The position numbers and the translations under genes were made by a program. This document shows, one piece after another, positions 48,539 through 59,766 of a stretch of 64,000 nucleotides of DNA. Under the pieces are notes generated by a model. The model did no database searches and had not been told where the DNA came from. It saw only the letters and a program-made list of their open reading frames with translations. Each line of letters begins with the position of its first letter. The first letter of the stretch is position 1. This DNA is from Meandrina meandrites (taxonomy: Eukaryota; Cnidaria; Anthozoa; Scleractinia; Meandrinidae). The stretch lies in assembly GCA_963693305.1 (NCBI GenBank), contig OY855909.1, positions 3,493,501 through 3,557,500 of the forward strand. Direction: 5' to 3'.

Positions 48539-48910
48539 AGTTCGAGTAAGCGGGAATTCGAGTAAGTGGGACTGGTGTTGAATTTCAAGTTTCCGGTTAA
48601 TTATTAATGATGCATCGAGGTTTTTTTGTTCTTCACAATCACCAGTTATTTTTGTACACTTTGAAACACGTTCAAGTCCTTACACCAACTATGACTTTGG
48701 TTATACAATGTCTGCCCAAATATTCTCAGGCTTATCGGCAAATCCTGTTATCAATAAAGATTCAGGACAAGTCAATCAGCTGCGTTTGAAAAATAGAGTT
48801 TGAGCTAACGGGGGCAAATTTGAGTCACATTTGAGCCAAGGGAAAATAAAATCAGTTCGAGTTAGTGGGGAGTTCGAGTTAACCGAGTTCGAGTTAGCTG
48901 AGTTCTACTG
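48539..48910. mobile_element. Second pogo/Tigger-like remnant
   Basis: Repeated TTCGAGTTA/TTCGAGTAAG phrases end in GAGTTCTACTG followed by TA at 48,911-48,912, as at a Tigger terminus (CAGTAGAACTC in reverse). No matching left end is seen, so the copy is truncated. Confidence 0.4.
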
Positions 48911-49724
48911 TATATACATCTTATTAACCAAACGCGGGGGCCGAACTGGTAGACAGAATATCGGTTCTCGGTGTTAATAAGAGATTTACTACATGCATGA
49001 CTGGAAAAAAAATTTATGGACACAAGATGAAGGCAGAAAGGATAAAAAGAAGGAGACTCTGAACGAGGACCAACCGCGCGTTTCAGTCGGAATAGAATTC
49101 CCTAACGGTGTTTTACAAACCAATAAAAAATACAAGAGGGTTTTTCATGCGAGATCATTCGGGACAACACCCGGTCCAATACAAAAAATTCTTGGACCGG
49201 CAATGGAACAATCTGATTGGTTAATTTCAGTTATTGCCGCCCTGGCTACCTCAATCGTGTAATAAAATATGGTATTGTGAGGCGTTGGAGTGAGATTGAA
49301 GGTTCTCCTTTCTAACAAACATGAATGCCTATCACTTCTTTTTGGTAGGGGGCTAATAGAGAGATTAGACGTGACGTTGTTTTCCCGCGAACAACAAAAA
49401 TTCTACTTCTTCCGTCTGCCGTTTAGCGTTTGTACGCGTAGGTCTGTGTTAGTCGTGAAAGTGTGATTTTTTTCCCTGCTTTTCTAAAGAATTTATTTTA
49501 GTATTCGATAAAAAGGTAACAAAATGAAAGACAAGCGGCGTTTGCCGTTTGGCGTATAAAGTCATGCTTAAGATCTCTAATTGCGAAGGACGAACGTACG
49601 TAGGACAATTCGATTAATTGTTGCCGGCGTTGTTGGTTTATTTTTTTCTTTAAACATTAATTCCTTTAAAGAATAGGAAAGTTGTTAAGTTGTTGTTGTC
49701 GTTTTTTGTTGTAGTTTATGTTGT

Positions 49725-49787
49725 TGGTGATGGTAGTGGTGGAGGGGGTGGTAGTGGTGGTGGTGGTGGTGGTGGTGGTGGTGGTGA
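49725..49787. repeat. TGG-rich microsatellite
   Basis: About 20 GGT/TGG units with GGA and AGT changes in the left half, about 120 bases upstream of the first coding exon of the REJ gene. Confidence 0.9.
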
Positions 49788-49909
49788 GCTATCTTATCTT
49801 ACTGTGTTTACTTAGCATCATGTGAGCTTATTTCCTTTTTTTAGTTGATAATAAAACATCATTTGTATTTTATTAGGGAAACGCAAGGAAAAACAGCAGC
49901 TTGGATATA

Positions 49910-50006
49910 ATGGCGCTCTTTCTCATTATTGCGTCCGCAAGCCTGACCTTTACTCCTGCTGGCACGGAGAAATTACCTACACCATCTGGTGAAACACCAT
50001 CCGAAG
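49910..50006 (+). CDS. REJ-gene exon 1: signal peptide
   Basis: Starts MALFLIIASASLTFTPAGTE, a hydrophobic secretion signal, and ends TPSE plus one base before the donor GTAGGC. Phase 1. The ATG follows a plausible 5' untranslated acceptor at 49,876. Confidence 0.72.
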
Positions 50007-53000
50007 GTAGGCTCCATAGGAAACAGTTGATCCAGAGTTAATGTGCAGTCTCACCAAGAGTTAGTGCTACTTCAAAAGCCAATGAAGGTGTTGAATTTAA
50101 TTGGTAAATCCACTTATAGCTGCCTAACCTTGCTAAGACGGACTGTACTGGTCTCGAAAGTTAAAACTGGTGTGGCTACGGACGTGTAGGAAAGAAATAG
50201 TCTAAAACTTAGAAACGTCGGCCTTTTAAGTTTGATAGTGTCACTTGGGGAAAATCGCTAAAAATCCATTGATTATGGTTTGTTCACATCTTAGAGAGTG
50301 AATTTATGGCTTTTTGTCGTTTAATGGTTATTTTGTTGATCAGTGAGCGCACCTTTGTAATTCTAGCATAGTGTACACAAAAACTTAGAAGACATCTCGT
50401 GATAACCACTTTTAGAACTGAAAAACCAGCGTGTGACCATTATGAAAGCTATTGAGCAGTACTATTGTGGTACTGATTATTATGGTATACAAGCAAGGTT
50501 TATTATGCTGTACATTGTAGTTCTAACTTTTAAGTCTGTGGATAAAACACTAGTGTGCGACCATTCAAATGAAAGCTACTGAGCTGTACTTTAATACCCA
50601 ATCTCCCAAGGAGTACTATTCAGAGGTACCCAACGAAGGTCATTATCAAAATCCATTCATTAGTGGCCTAGATGATAAATGGGCATGCGCAAAGGCATTT
50701 TCAGTTAATTTTTAACTACCGTGGGAAAAAAATATCCGCTCTTCAGAGCCAGCTAGCAATTATTTAATAGCCGTTTTCGCCAGCCAGCATCCATAATGTT
50801 CTGACTTTTTCCCAGCCAGGAACATTTGTTTACCCTTTTTTGCCAGCAATGTTTGTTTTTGTCCTGGTTTCCCAGCCAGGAACATTTATTCACCTTTTTC
50901 TGCAAGGTATGTTAATTTCCTGTCCTCTTTTGCCAGCCAGTAGTTTTACTCGAAAAAAGTGGTTTGTGCCCTTAAACAGACAATTCCGGAAAATTTCTTT
51001 ATGAAAATAGTGTTTTTTTACTTGTTTCTGTCTGAGACAAAATACTTTGTTTACTTTTTAACTAAAAATGACTTTTGTCACTTACCTCAAGATTAAAACT
51101 GATGAACACATCAATAAATCTGAACGCGAATGCAGCTTGAACTATTTCAGCACAAATCCTTTTGTCGATTTTTTTATAGAACAAAATGTCAGCTAAACAG
51201 GTTGAATTCTAAACAAAACATTTTTAGAACTCATTGTCTTTTCAGATGTAAATGCCATTTGTATCATCAATATAAAAGAAATAATTTAACCATTAATTCT
51301 ATTGATGGACGGGATGTGAAAGGCCAACATCGCGGTGTAAGATGATTTTTCTTCCAGAATCTATTGCATGGATAGTACGTTTAGATGTTTCAAGTACATG
51401 TTGGCAAAGTACAGTCTTTTTGATGAACGACACAGTTAGAAGCTTAAAAATGCCAGCGAGGCAAAGTCATTGGACGGACGGCACAATTAGATGTTCAAAT
51501 GCCAGCAAGGCACAGTCTATAGGATGAACGGAGGCGATGGCGACAAGGACACAATATTAAATTGATTACTTTGTTTTACTTCACTTTTGAATGTATGATA
51601 CTTCTATTATGGCGAACCAAATCCGAGAATGATTGTCATTTTTGTTGTTGATGTTTTGGAAAAATCTTAAAACTAACGGCCATAATTATTTTGTTTCTCA
51701 TCGGAGTATGAGTCACAAAAACCAATGCAAGCACTGCTCACATGAGCGGTATTCTGCAACCATGGCGACAAGCACAAAATAATTATCGCGTCGAAACGAC
51801 TTCGAAAGTTCTTCGCATCTTTGTTGTTGATGTTTTGGAAAAATCTTAAAACTAACGGCCATAATTATTTTGTTTCTCATCGGAGTATGAGTCACAAAAA
51901 CCAATGCAAGCACTGCTCACATGAGCGGTATTCTGCAACCATGGCGACAAGCACAAAATAATTATCGAGTCGAAACGAGTACGAAAGTTCTTCTCATCTT
52001 TGTTGTTGATGTTTTAGAAAACTCTTAAATTTAACAGCCGTAATTGTTTTGTTTTTCATCGGAGTATGAGTCACAAATAGGTGCGGTATTCTGCAACCAT
52101 GGCGACAAGCACAAAATACTTAGGCAATTCGATTATACCAGTCCCGTCATGGGGATGTTCAGAAAACGGAAATGAACGAATCATTTGGCTGAAAATGCTT
52201 CAAAGGGAAATAAATTGAACCAACTGCAATTATTGTGTTTCTCATCGGAGTATGAATGACAAAAAATGTTTCTGGCAGAAGCAACATGAAAATCATGTTG
52301 TAAAAAATGATTTACGAAACCGGAAATAAATAATTAATTGCCAGATATCCGATCATGTTTAGACAATTGTTCGTGGGATCGTTTTCTCGACTCCTTATCA
52401 TGCTTATAGTTTTAACGTCTCTCAGGCCCTTCTGACCTGAACACAAGATTATACTTTGCCAGAAAGTAACTGACACAAACACCATTATGAAAGGTTACGT
52501 GCATCAAGAAACAGATCCAGAAGTGATCCAGACGTTATCTAGCACACGCGCGCCTAAATTTAAATCTTAAAACTGTGCCGTCCGTTTACCGTTACAGTTG
52601 CAAAATAAAATGCGGGCTTTTATTCGTTGATCTATTTTTGTAATTATATAAGGTCAATGCCTTATGGATCAAAATGATCTGCTAATATCTTTTCGAGGTC
52701 GAATGAATGGTCTCTTTTCATTTCCGATTTTGTTTCGTTCGGATTTAGCGCCGGAACAATGAAAATACGTGTTCATGAATGGTGTCTTCCAGCTAACGAA
52801 AACCTCGTCGAATGGTATTATTTTCATGCAGGTGAGAACTACACAAAAGACTATTTACACTGTACCTACAATTTGAGGCAGCTGCTTTAAAATATACCGT
52901 AATGCACCACCTGAATGACCTTGAATAACGCGTGTTTTTTACATCCCATCGTCCCGGCCAGCTGAAAAGTTGAACACGATATTTACATCAAACGCCGCTC

Positions 53001-56000
53001 AAACTGCTCAAGGCTTCTTAATCGACAGAGAAAAGGGACCACTCGATACTCACCAAGAACTTTTTCGGTCAAGCTGGTTATCCTCTGCGTAGTTATTCCA
53101 TAAAACGCTGGCTAGAAAGCCACACATTCGCTTTGGGCCGAGCGCGCTGTTCAACTGACTCTAAATCGTTCATATGCTCGTATTACATACAGAAAAGGAA
53201 ACAGATCTGTTTTGCCTCTTCATGTGACAGCAGAAAAACAATAGAAATAAAGTTAACAATTACTTTTTATTGTTTACAAATGCAAGTTAGTCAGTTATTA
53301 AATTCTCGTTTGTCCGCGCGTCGTTTTCTTCTTAGCCAGCAAAAGGATTTTGGTTCATTTTTCCCAGGTACAATCGATATTTTATAAAATCCCAGCAAAT
53401 TTTCTCCAAGGAAAACCGTCCCAGCAAGCGCTGGATCTCATTCCTAAATTTGCCAGCCAGTTCAAGTTCAACTTGCAGAGCGGATATTTTGTGGAGCGGT
53501 TCCGTTGGGTACCTCTGACGATTAGGAAAATATATTGAAGTAAAAGTAAGAAAAACACTGAGGATCGACTTTTGATGCACTTTTATTGTAGCTGCGTGTA
53601 ATCTGCCCCTTGGAATAACAGCGGGAAAGTTTGCCCCGGTTAAATTCAAGACGTTATCGTTTCACAGTTCTGAAACATACCCGAATGAGGCAAAATTAAA
53701 TAGCTCTGGTGGCTACAGGGCTGGGGTAGACGACAAATTTGCCCATAAGTTTGTGGCAATAGAGTTCGACAATGAGACGGTAGTAACTGGGGTGGCTACT
53801 CAAGGATTTGGAGATCCAGAGGTCCAAGAATGGGTCACTCAATACTTTGTTAAGTTCACCCGACAGAAGAGTGGAGAGGAACAAGTTATGGTCTACATCT
53901 CAGACAGCGATGGCAGGCCTAAGGTAACTTTTATCTTTGAGAAATCGAGTCACTTTTTTTAATCACGTTTTCTACTGCAATTGAAGAGTATAAGTGAACA
54001 AGATGAAAGCAAATTTAAAGATAAGCATTATGATACTGTTTATTTTCGAATAAATGTGACCCTCCACGGGAAACAGGGAATAAGGTGAACGCACGCGCAC
54101 GGCACGTTCGCACATTTAAACAAAGGATGCGTGTCTCAACACGGAAGCACCGTGTAAGTCACTTTCCTCATTAGCAGCAAACCTATTGTTTTTCCTCGCA
54201 CGCTTAAAACAAAGCAGCATGTTAAGACACGTTAATCGTGTTTCGGTGACACGGTCTTCTTAACACGGTCATCCTGACACGGTCACCGTGTCAATGCGTG
54301 CGAAATGTTAACACGATGACCGTGTCAACAAACCAGAACTTCCCCTGGGAGGGAAATGATCGAGCAGTGCAATTTCATCACTATTGTTCGTACTTACCAG
54401 GGAAGCTTAGTTTTTTTCCAATTCCATAAGAGAAAGCTCGGATATTCTGATATTTTACACCAGAAATTTCCCGTTTATTCACTTTGCTAGTCAAAACCAC
54501 GGACGCTTGATGATTTTTGTGGTAAAGCTATTTAAAACCAGCATTCGTGTACGACAAAGCATGACTGAGACGCGACCTTCTTTAGTTTCCAGGAATTTAA
54601 ATTCTTGTTTTGAAGTTTAGAAGTCAAGTCTTTCGAGCTTGAACAATCACTCATTGCTCCAAGCGGCTGTTCCAGGCATGGACTTACAACACGAAACAAT
54701 TTTTTCGACCCCGGGATCCCTCGGTCTGATGACGACGCCTTATCATTTTCATGCTTCGCAAATTCGGCAAAGTATAATTTCATTACATCTTGCCGTGAAA
54801 ACTTATTAGCGTTCGTAGTGCCGTTGCGAGTCAAACCTTGTTGACCTCGAGCAGTTCATCTTTGACTCAGTCTATCGAGCGAGGAAAAAATCGCGAGCGA
54901 AAAACTAGAGGCTGTTTTTCGATCTTGACTTTTTAGCTTTTTGCTTACCGGACTAAGCGAAAGAGGGACTGCTTGCAGTCTACAAACTTTGCTAAACACG
55001 TAGTTCGTCAAACAATTTCTTTTCGTAATGTTTCGCTATAAAAAGGATTTCCAGATCTACTTTTTGAATGGACTCGGTGAGGAAGAAAGAGTGTTCAGTA
55101 GTCTAGCGTGTTAAGATCTTCCGTGTTAAGAAGTCTAGCGTGTTAAGAAATCTACCGTGTTAAGAAATCTACCGTGTTGAAAATAACCGTGTCAATCTAC
55201 CGTGTTATAAAACAAAGCTCTACCGTGTTAGCCAGATGCAAACAAAGGCCACAAGCACGTTGCTGGAAATCAATTGTTTTAATTTGCATAATCGCACGAT
55301 AAGCGTGTCGAGTTAGGAACGTGCGAACGTGTTGCCTCCGTGCCTTGCGCGTGCGTTCACCTTATTCCCTGTTTTCCCGTGGAGGGTTACAAATAGTGAA
55401 ATATTCGAATTACTTAGTAACTAAGCTTACAGAAAATGTATACTTTCTGGGGGATTACTCCGGCAATTCCAAACCCACTCAAAAACACGCCCGGTTGACG
55501 CGCATTCTCGTCCCAAAGGCCGCGATCCTTCTGGTCTGTGCCAGGAATCGAGACCTCTGGCCGCCTCCCAAACCGGAAGTCCGCGATTCACGGACTCATT
55601 GTCAAATATACCAAATCTGATTGGCTGAAAAACACACAACGAGTACTTTGCGCATGCTCAGAAATTGGAAGCGGCCAGAGGTCTCGATTCCTGACGCAGA
55701 CCAGACGGAACGAGAATGAGTTGACGCGTTGACGTGTTTTGTGCAGAAACTTATCAACGCGGAATTGAGGTACACTTGAAGCACGATCGTTACAAGCGCT
55801 GCGTGCAAAAAGATCGGAATTTTACAGATAGCGTTACCTGTTTTATTTTTATCACGGTCACCGGATGTATCAAGCAGGTATTTTTAGTCACTTTAGAACG
55901 TGCAATAACTCTTGCATGTAATACTTTGGCTTTCTAGCTGTTTCAAGGGAACAGCGACTCGGACACAATTGTGAGAAACAACTTTGGAGCTGTAAACGTG

Positions 56001-59000
56001 ATGCAGGTCTTCATTGAGCCGCAGGCAGCTCACAAGAACGTCGCCTTTAGATTTGAACTATACGGATGCACAATGAGTAAGTTGAGTTATATTTCAAGAA
56101 AGTATCGTATTTACTTAAAATACCAGTATGTTATTCTCATTCATAATAATGCCGCACAATTCCGGAGTGCGTGGGTTACATAACACTGTTTGTTAAAATG
56201 CTAAATTTCAACCGTGTTTTTCACTGAAAGAAATGTATCGACGTCAGAAAGGAGATTTTAAAATATTCTTTGAATTTTTAAAAGATTGTTAGGGAACTCT
56301 TAGGTGAACTGTAGCCTAACTGTTTAAGGTTCTTTTATCAAACCGGTGTTTTGAATTGGAGACTTGAGAAAATGCTGGGGTTAGCCTATGCTAGATTTAG
56401 TGAATTGTTTGAACCCTGGAGTATCAGTAGTTCGTCTAGTGTGATCGTCCAGGTGAGAGTAGTTCTGAAAAGAACTGTTGTTGGTGACTGACGTTCGACA
56501 ACCCGAGCCGAGGTCATTTTAAGATCAGAGTCAAGTGAAGATGAAGATGACTTCCGCTCAGGTTGTCGAAGCGTCAGTCATCAACAACAGTTCTTTTCAC
56601 AACTGATCCAGGGACCGCGGAGGGGAAGGGGCTGGTAGGGCTATAGCCCTACCACTTTTTTCCTTGGGTTGATTTTTTTTTTTCCAGATGCCAGGAATAA
56701 TGCATGAATTTTACCACTTGAAGTAACAATAGGCTTCTGTTTTGCATATGCGCCCCACGAAGTCAAAGGCCGGGCACTCCTGCGCTGAAGAACCGCAAGG
56801 GAAACTTTGGCAACTTCAAAAAATAGCAAGCTTAGGCAGTTTTATTCAACATACTTGCTGCATTGGAAGTTATACTAAGCCGGGACGGCTATGTTATATT
56901 TATTAGGGTTGTAAATATGATGGCGCGCAAATGCATGATAAATGGCAGAACAGTGACCCCAAATGCTTGTTTGTCTTGGCCAGATTTTTTAGCCCTACGA
57001 CTTTAAAATGGTCTCTGCGGTCCCTGTGATCACACTAAACGAACCACTATGCTGGACTATCACCCCATCTAGGGGAAGTAGCAATTATTCAAGTCACTTC
57101 ATGTTAACGGCCAACCCGGGAAAAGACATGTGGGCCAACCAGAACGCGATTTTGCTAGCATCGTGCTGCACTGAGGCAACACAGAAAAAGTAAAGTGAAG
57201 AAGCAGGAGAAGGGGCGCAACACACGGGAAACAACTTAACGAACGAAACGAGAAAGCGAGAAACGAGAAAGCAAGTTCCAAATTTATAAACAAACTGAAC
57301 GGTTTTACTCGGAACAGTTATATCTTCGAGGTGATTTGGCTGACAAGGAAAATTAAGTCCCTTTTCAATTTGAAGGACAAAAACGTCCACAAATCCCACG
57401 TGGTTTACGAAGGCAATTGTGACTGTGGTGTCAACTATGTAGGTGAAACACAAAGGAATTTCAGTGTTCGGATTAATGAACATTCTAACACCACCAAGAT
57501 CTCAGAACCTGCGAGACATCTACTTGAATTCCCGCGACACTCATTCACATGGAATGTAATCACCGGACAACACAATTGGCGAAAACGCAAGATCCTGGAG
57601 GCTTTGTTTATTGCTCTAAGAAAGCCAGAGCTAAACAAAAAGCTGTTAGCTCATCCAATTCACCTGTTCCCCATGGGAGTGTCTTAACATTTAAATACGA
57701 AACCACGCGGCAAAGAAACATCAACCCTGATGATGACTTTTAGTCGAAAACGTTCTTTATTTGGTTGTACATTTTAACTTATGTGTATAATAGCTTTTGA
57801 ACTTTTAAAGTTTTTAACTTACAAATAACTTAATACAAGCCGCAATTTTCCTTTCTTCTCCCACTCCTAGTCTTTACTCCTCCTCTAAAAATAACCTATA
57901 AACAGGGGAGAGTGGTGATCTGTGTTTACGCTTCATATAGGCTCTATTCCAATTATTCGATCTTTCATACATTTACATTCTTGATAATTTTAGTAGAGAA
58001 CGTTTTCTTTGTAGTCAAATGGCTAAATGCACTCAAACACGATCCTGAAATCTCCCGCAGTCGTGCCTCTATCACCTCAACGAATAGGAGCGCTTTATAG
58101 TGCCGTCGCCACTAAAGCAAATGAAGAAACTATTTTATGTTTATCCACAGAAAGGTCCGTGGTCTTATACTTCCGATGGATAAATGAAAACTGCACACTG
58201 GAAATGCTGCTGGACAAAAAATCCGACGGGTTTGAAGACATTGAAGCAAAGCTTGCGAACGAGGTAACACAATACATTTTTCAGTCGATTATAGAGGCCA
58301 GCAACCGCACTGCAATTTATCTGCATGTGGTACTTTGATCTCTGCGCCTCCCAGACTCATTTAACAAACCCAAAGTGATTGGTGAAAAAAGAGTTTTTAG
58401 TCGAACATGGATTAAAATGTTTAGTATTATAAAAGTTGTTTCATACCTCAGTTGATAGAGCATCGCACCGGTGACGCAGACCTGAAAGTTTTAATAATTT
58501 ATTTATAATTTATAATTCCAATTTCTTGTATTCAAACAACTTGGGGGGTCTTTTCTTTACTTAAAATCCTGTCTGCAGTTATGAATGAGATGTTTCGCTT
58601 GGTTTTTGACCTTTAGTATAGTGTTGGGTATAAAAGATATTTCTGCAAAAATCGGTTCAGACTGCAACATATGCTCGATTAATACGATTGTATTAACGTT
58701 TGTAATTTCTCTCTAGGCGCGCCAGATCAGCAGTCTTCCAGGAGTGCAAGTGGTTAAACTTGAACAACTAAGGTACAGTTTGTTCCTGGAAAGTGTTTCA
58801 TGAATTGTTAAGTGCTAGTTGTGTCACGATTGAGTCATTTTTGGTGCTGCAAGCACCAAAATGGTAGTTAACTAAGGAAGAAAAATAGCAAGACTTCAAA
58901 GAAGTATATACTAGAAAAGTTTGTGGATGGGGCCTTTGTGTGCGACCAATCAAATCGAAGCCACTGAGAAGTACTTTCATGTGGTACTGTTTATTATGCT

Positions 59001-59732
59001 GTGCAATGATGCTCTAAATCTTGAGTCCGTAAATAAAAACCCAGGGTCCGTCCATTCAAATTTAAGCTTATATAACTGACATTCATGTAGTACTGTTTTT
59101 TGTGCTGCGTATCGTGGATGAAACCCTAGTGTGTGACCATTCAAATGCAAGCTATTGAGCAGTACTTTCGTGTGGTACTGCTCAATAACCTGTACAAGGT
59201 GGTTCAAACTTTTAATTCTGTGGATGAAACCCGAGTGTGTGACCATTGAAATAAACGTTACTGAGAAGTGCTCTGTGGTACTTTTTTTTCAGTAATTTGC
59301 AAAATGAAATTTGAGACAATTGGAAAATGAAAGTTTGGCCCCATTGTCTTTTGAAAGAACTTTGCTTGCTTTTAGACGCTTTGTCAGCAATTCAAGATCT
59401 TTATTTGTAACTTTTCTTATTTAGGCCGGGAAGTCTGATCGTTGAGTTCAAAGTTGGAGTGGAAGATTCGCAAGTGAAGGAGATGATTGCAGGAGCGAAA
59501 AACATGCTTAAAAGTTCCTCTAAATTTGACCACAACTACTTTGCTGTGAAAGATCCTCAAGGTACGTTTTTGTTTACTTTGTTTGTTCAATCACCAAAAT
59601 TATCCGCCAACATTTCTCAAACCAACTTACTCAGGTAAATCTCACTTACAGTTAGTCGACTGGTGATATGTGATCTTCGCAGTGAATTTCCAATTTAAGC
59701 AATTGGAATAAAGAAGCCTGAAAAAAAAATCA

Positions 59733-59766
<34 letters not shown>

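Larger units (their letters stand above)
41396..49876. other. Gene-free stretch upstream of the REJ gene
   Basis: Apart from a small MITE (42,361-42,467), a short signal-peptide-like frame (42,649-42,750), pogo-like ends near 47.9 and 48.9 kb and a TGG microsatellite, I see nothing. The final part may hold the promoter and a 5' untranslated exon of the gene that starts at 49,910: AAAAG|GTAACA at 49,515 is a possible donor and TTTTATTAG at 49,876 a possible acceptor. Confidence 0.4.

Noticed and set aside
52741..52842. Possible exon ending HEWCLPANENLVEWYYFHA before GTGAGA
   Set aside because: Exon 1 joins exon 2 directly in phase with a coherent signal peptide plus discoidin start, and the best acceptor upstream of this block gives a stop.
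58027..58338. Single 103-codon exon reading through 58,151-58,263
   Set aside because: Only the part between the acceptor at 58,150 and donor at 58,264 joins neighbouring exons in phase and fits a SEA domain; the rest is intron.
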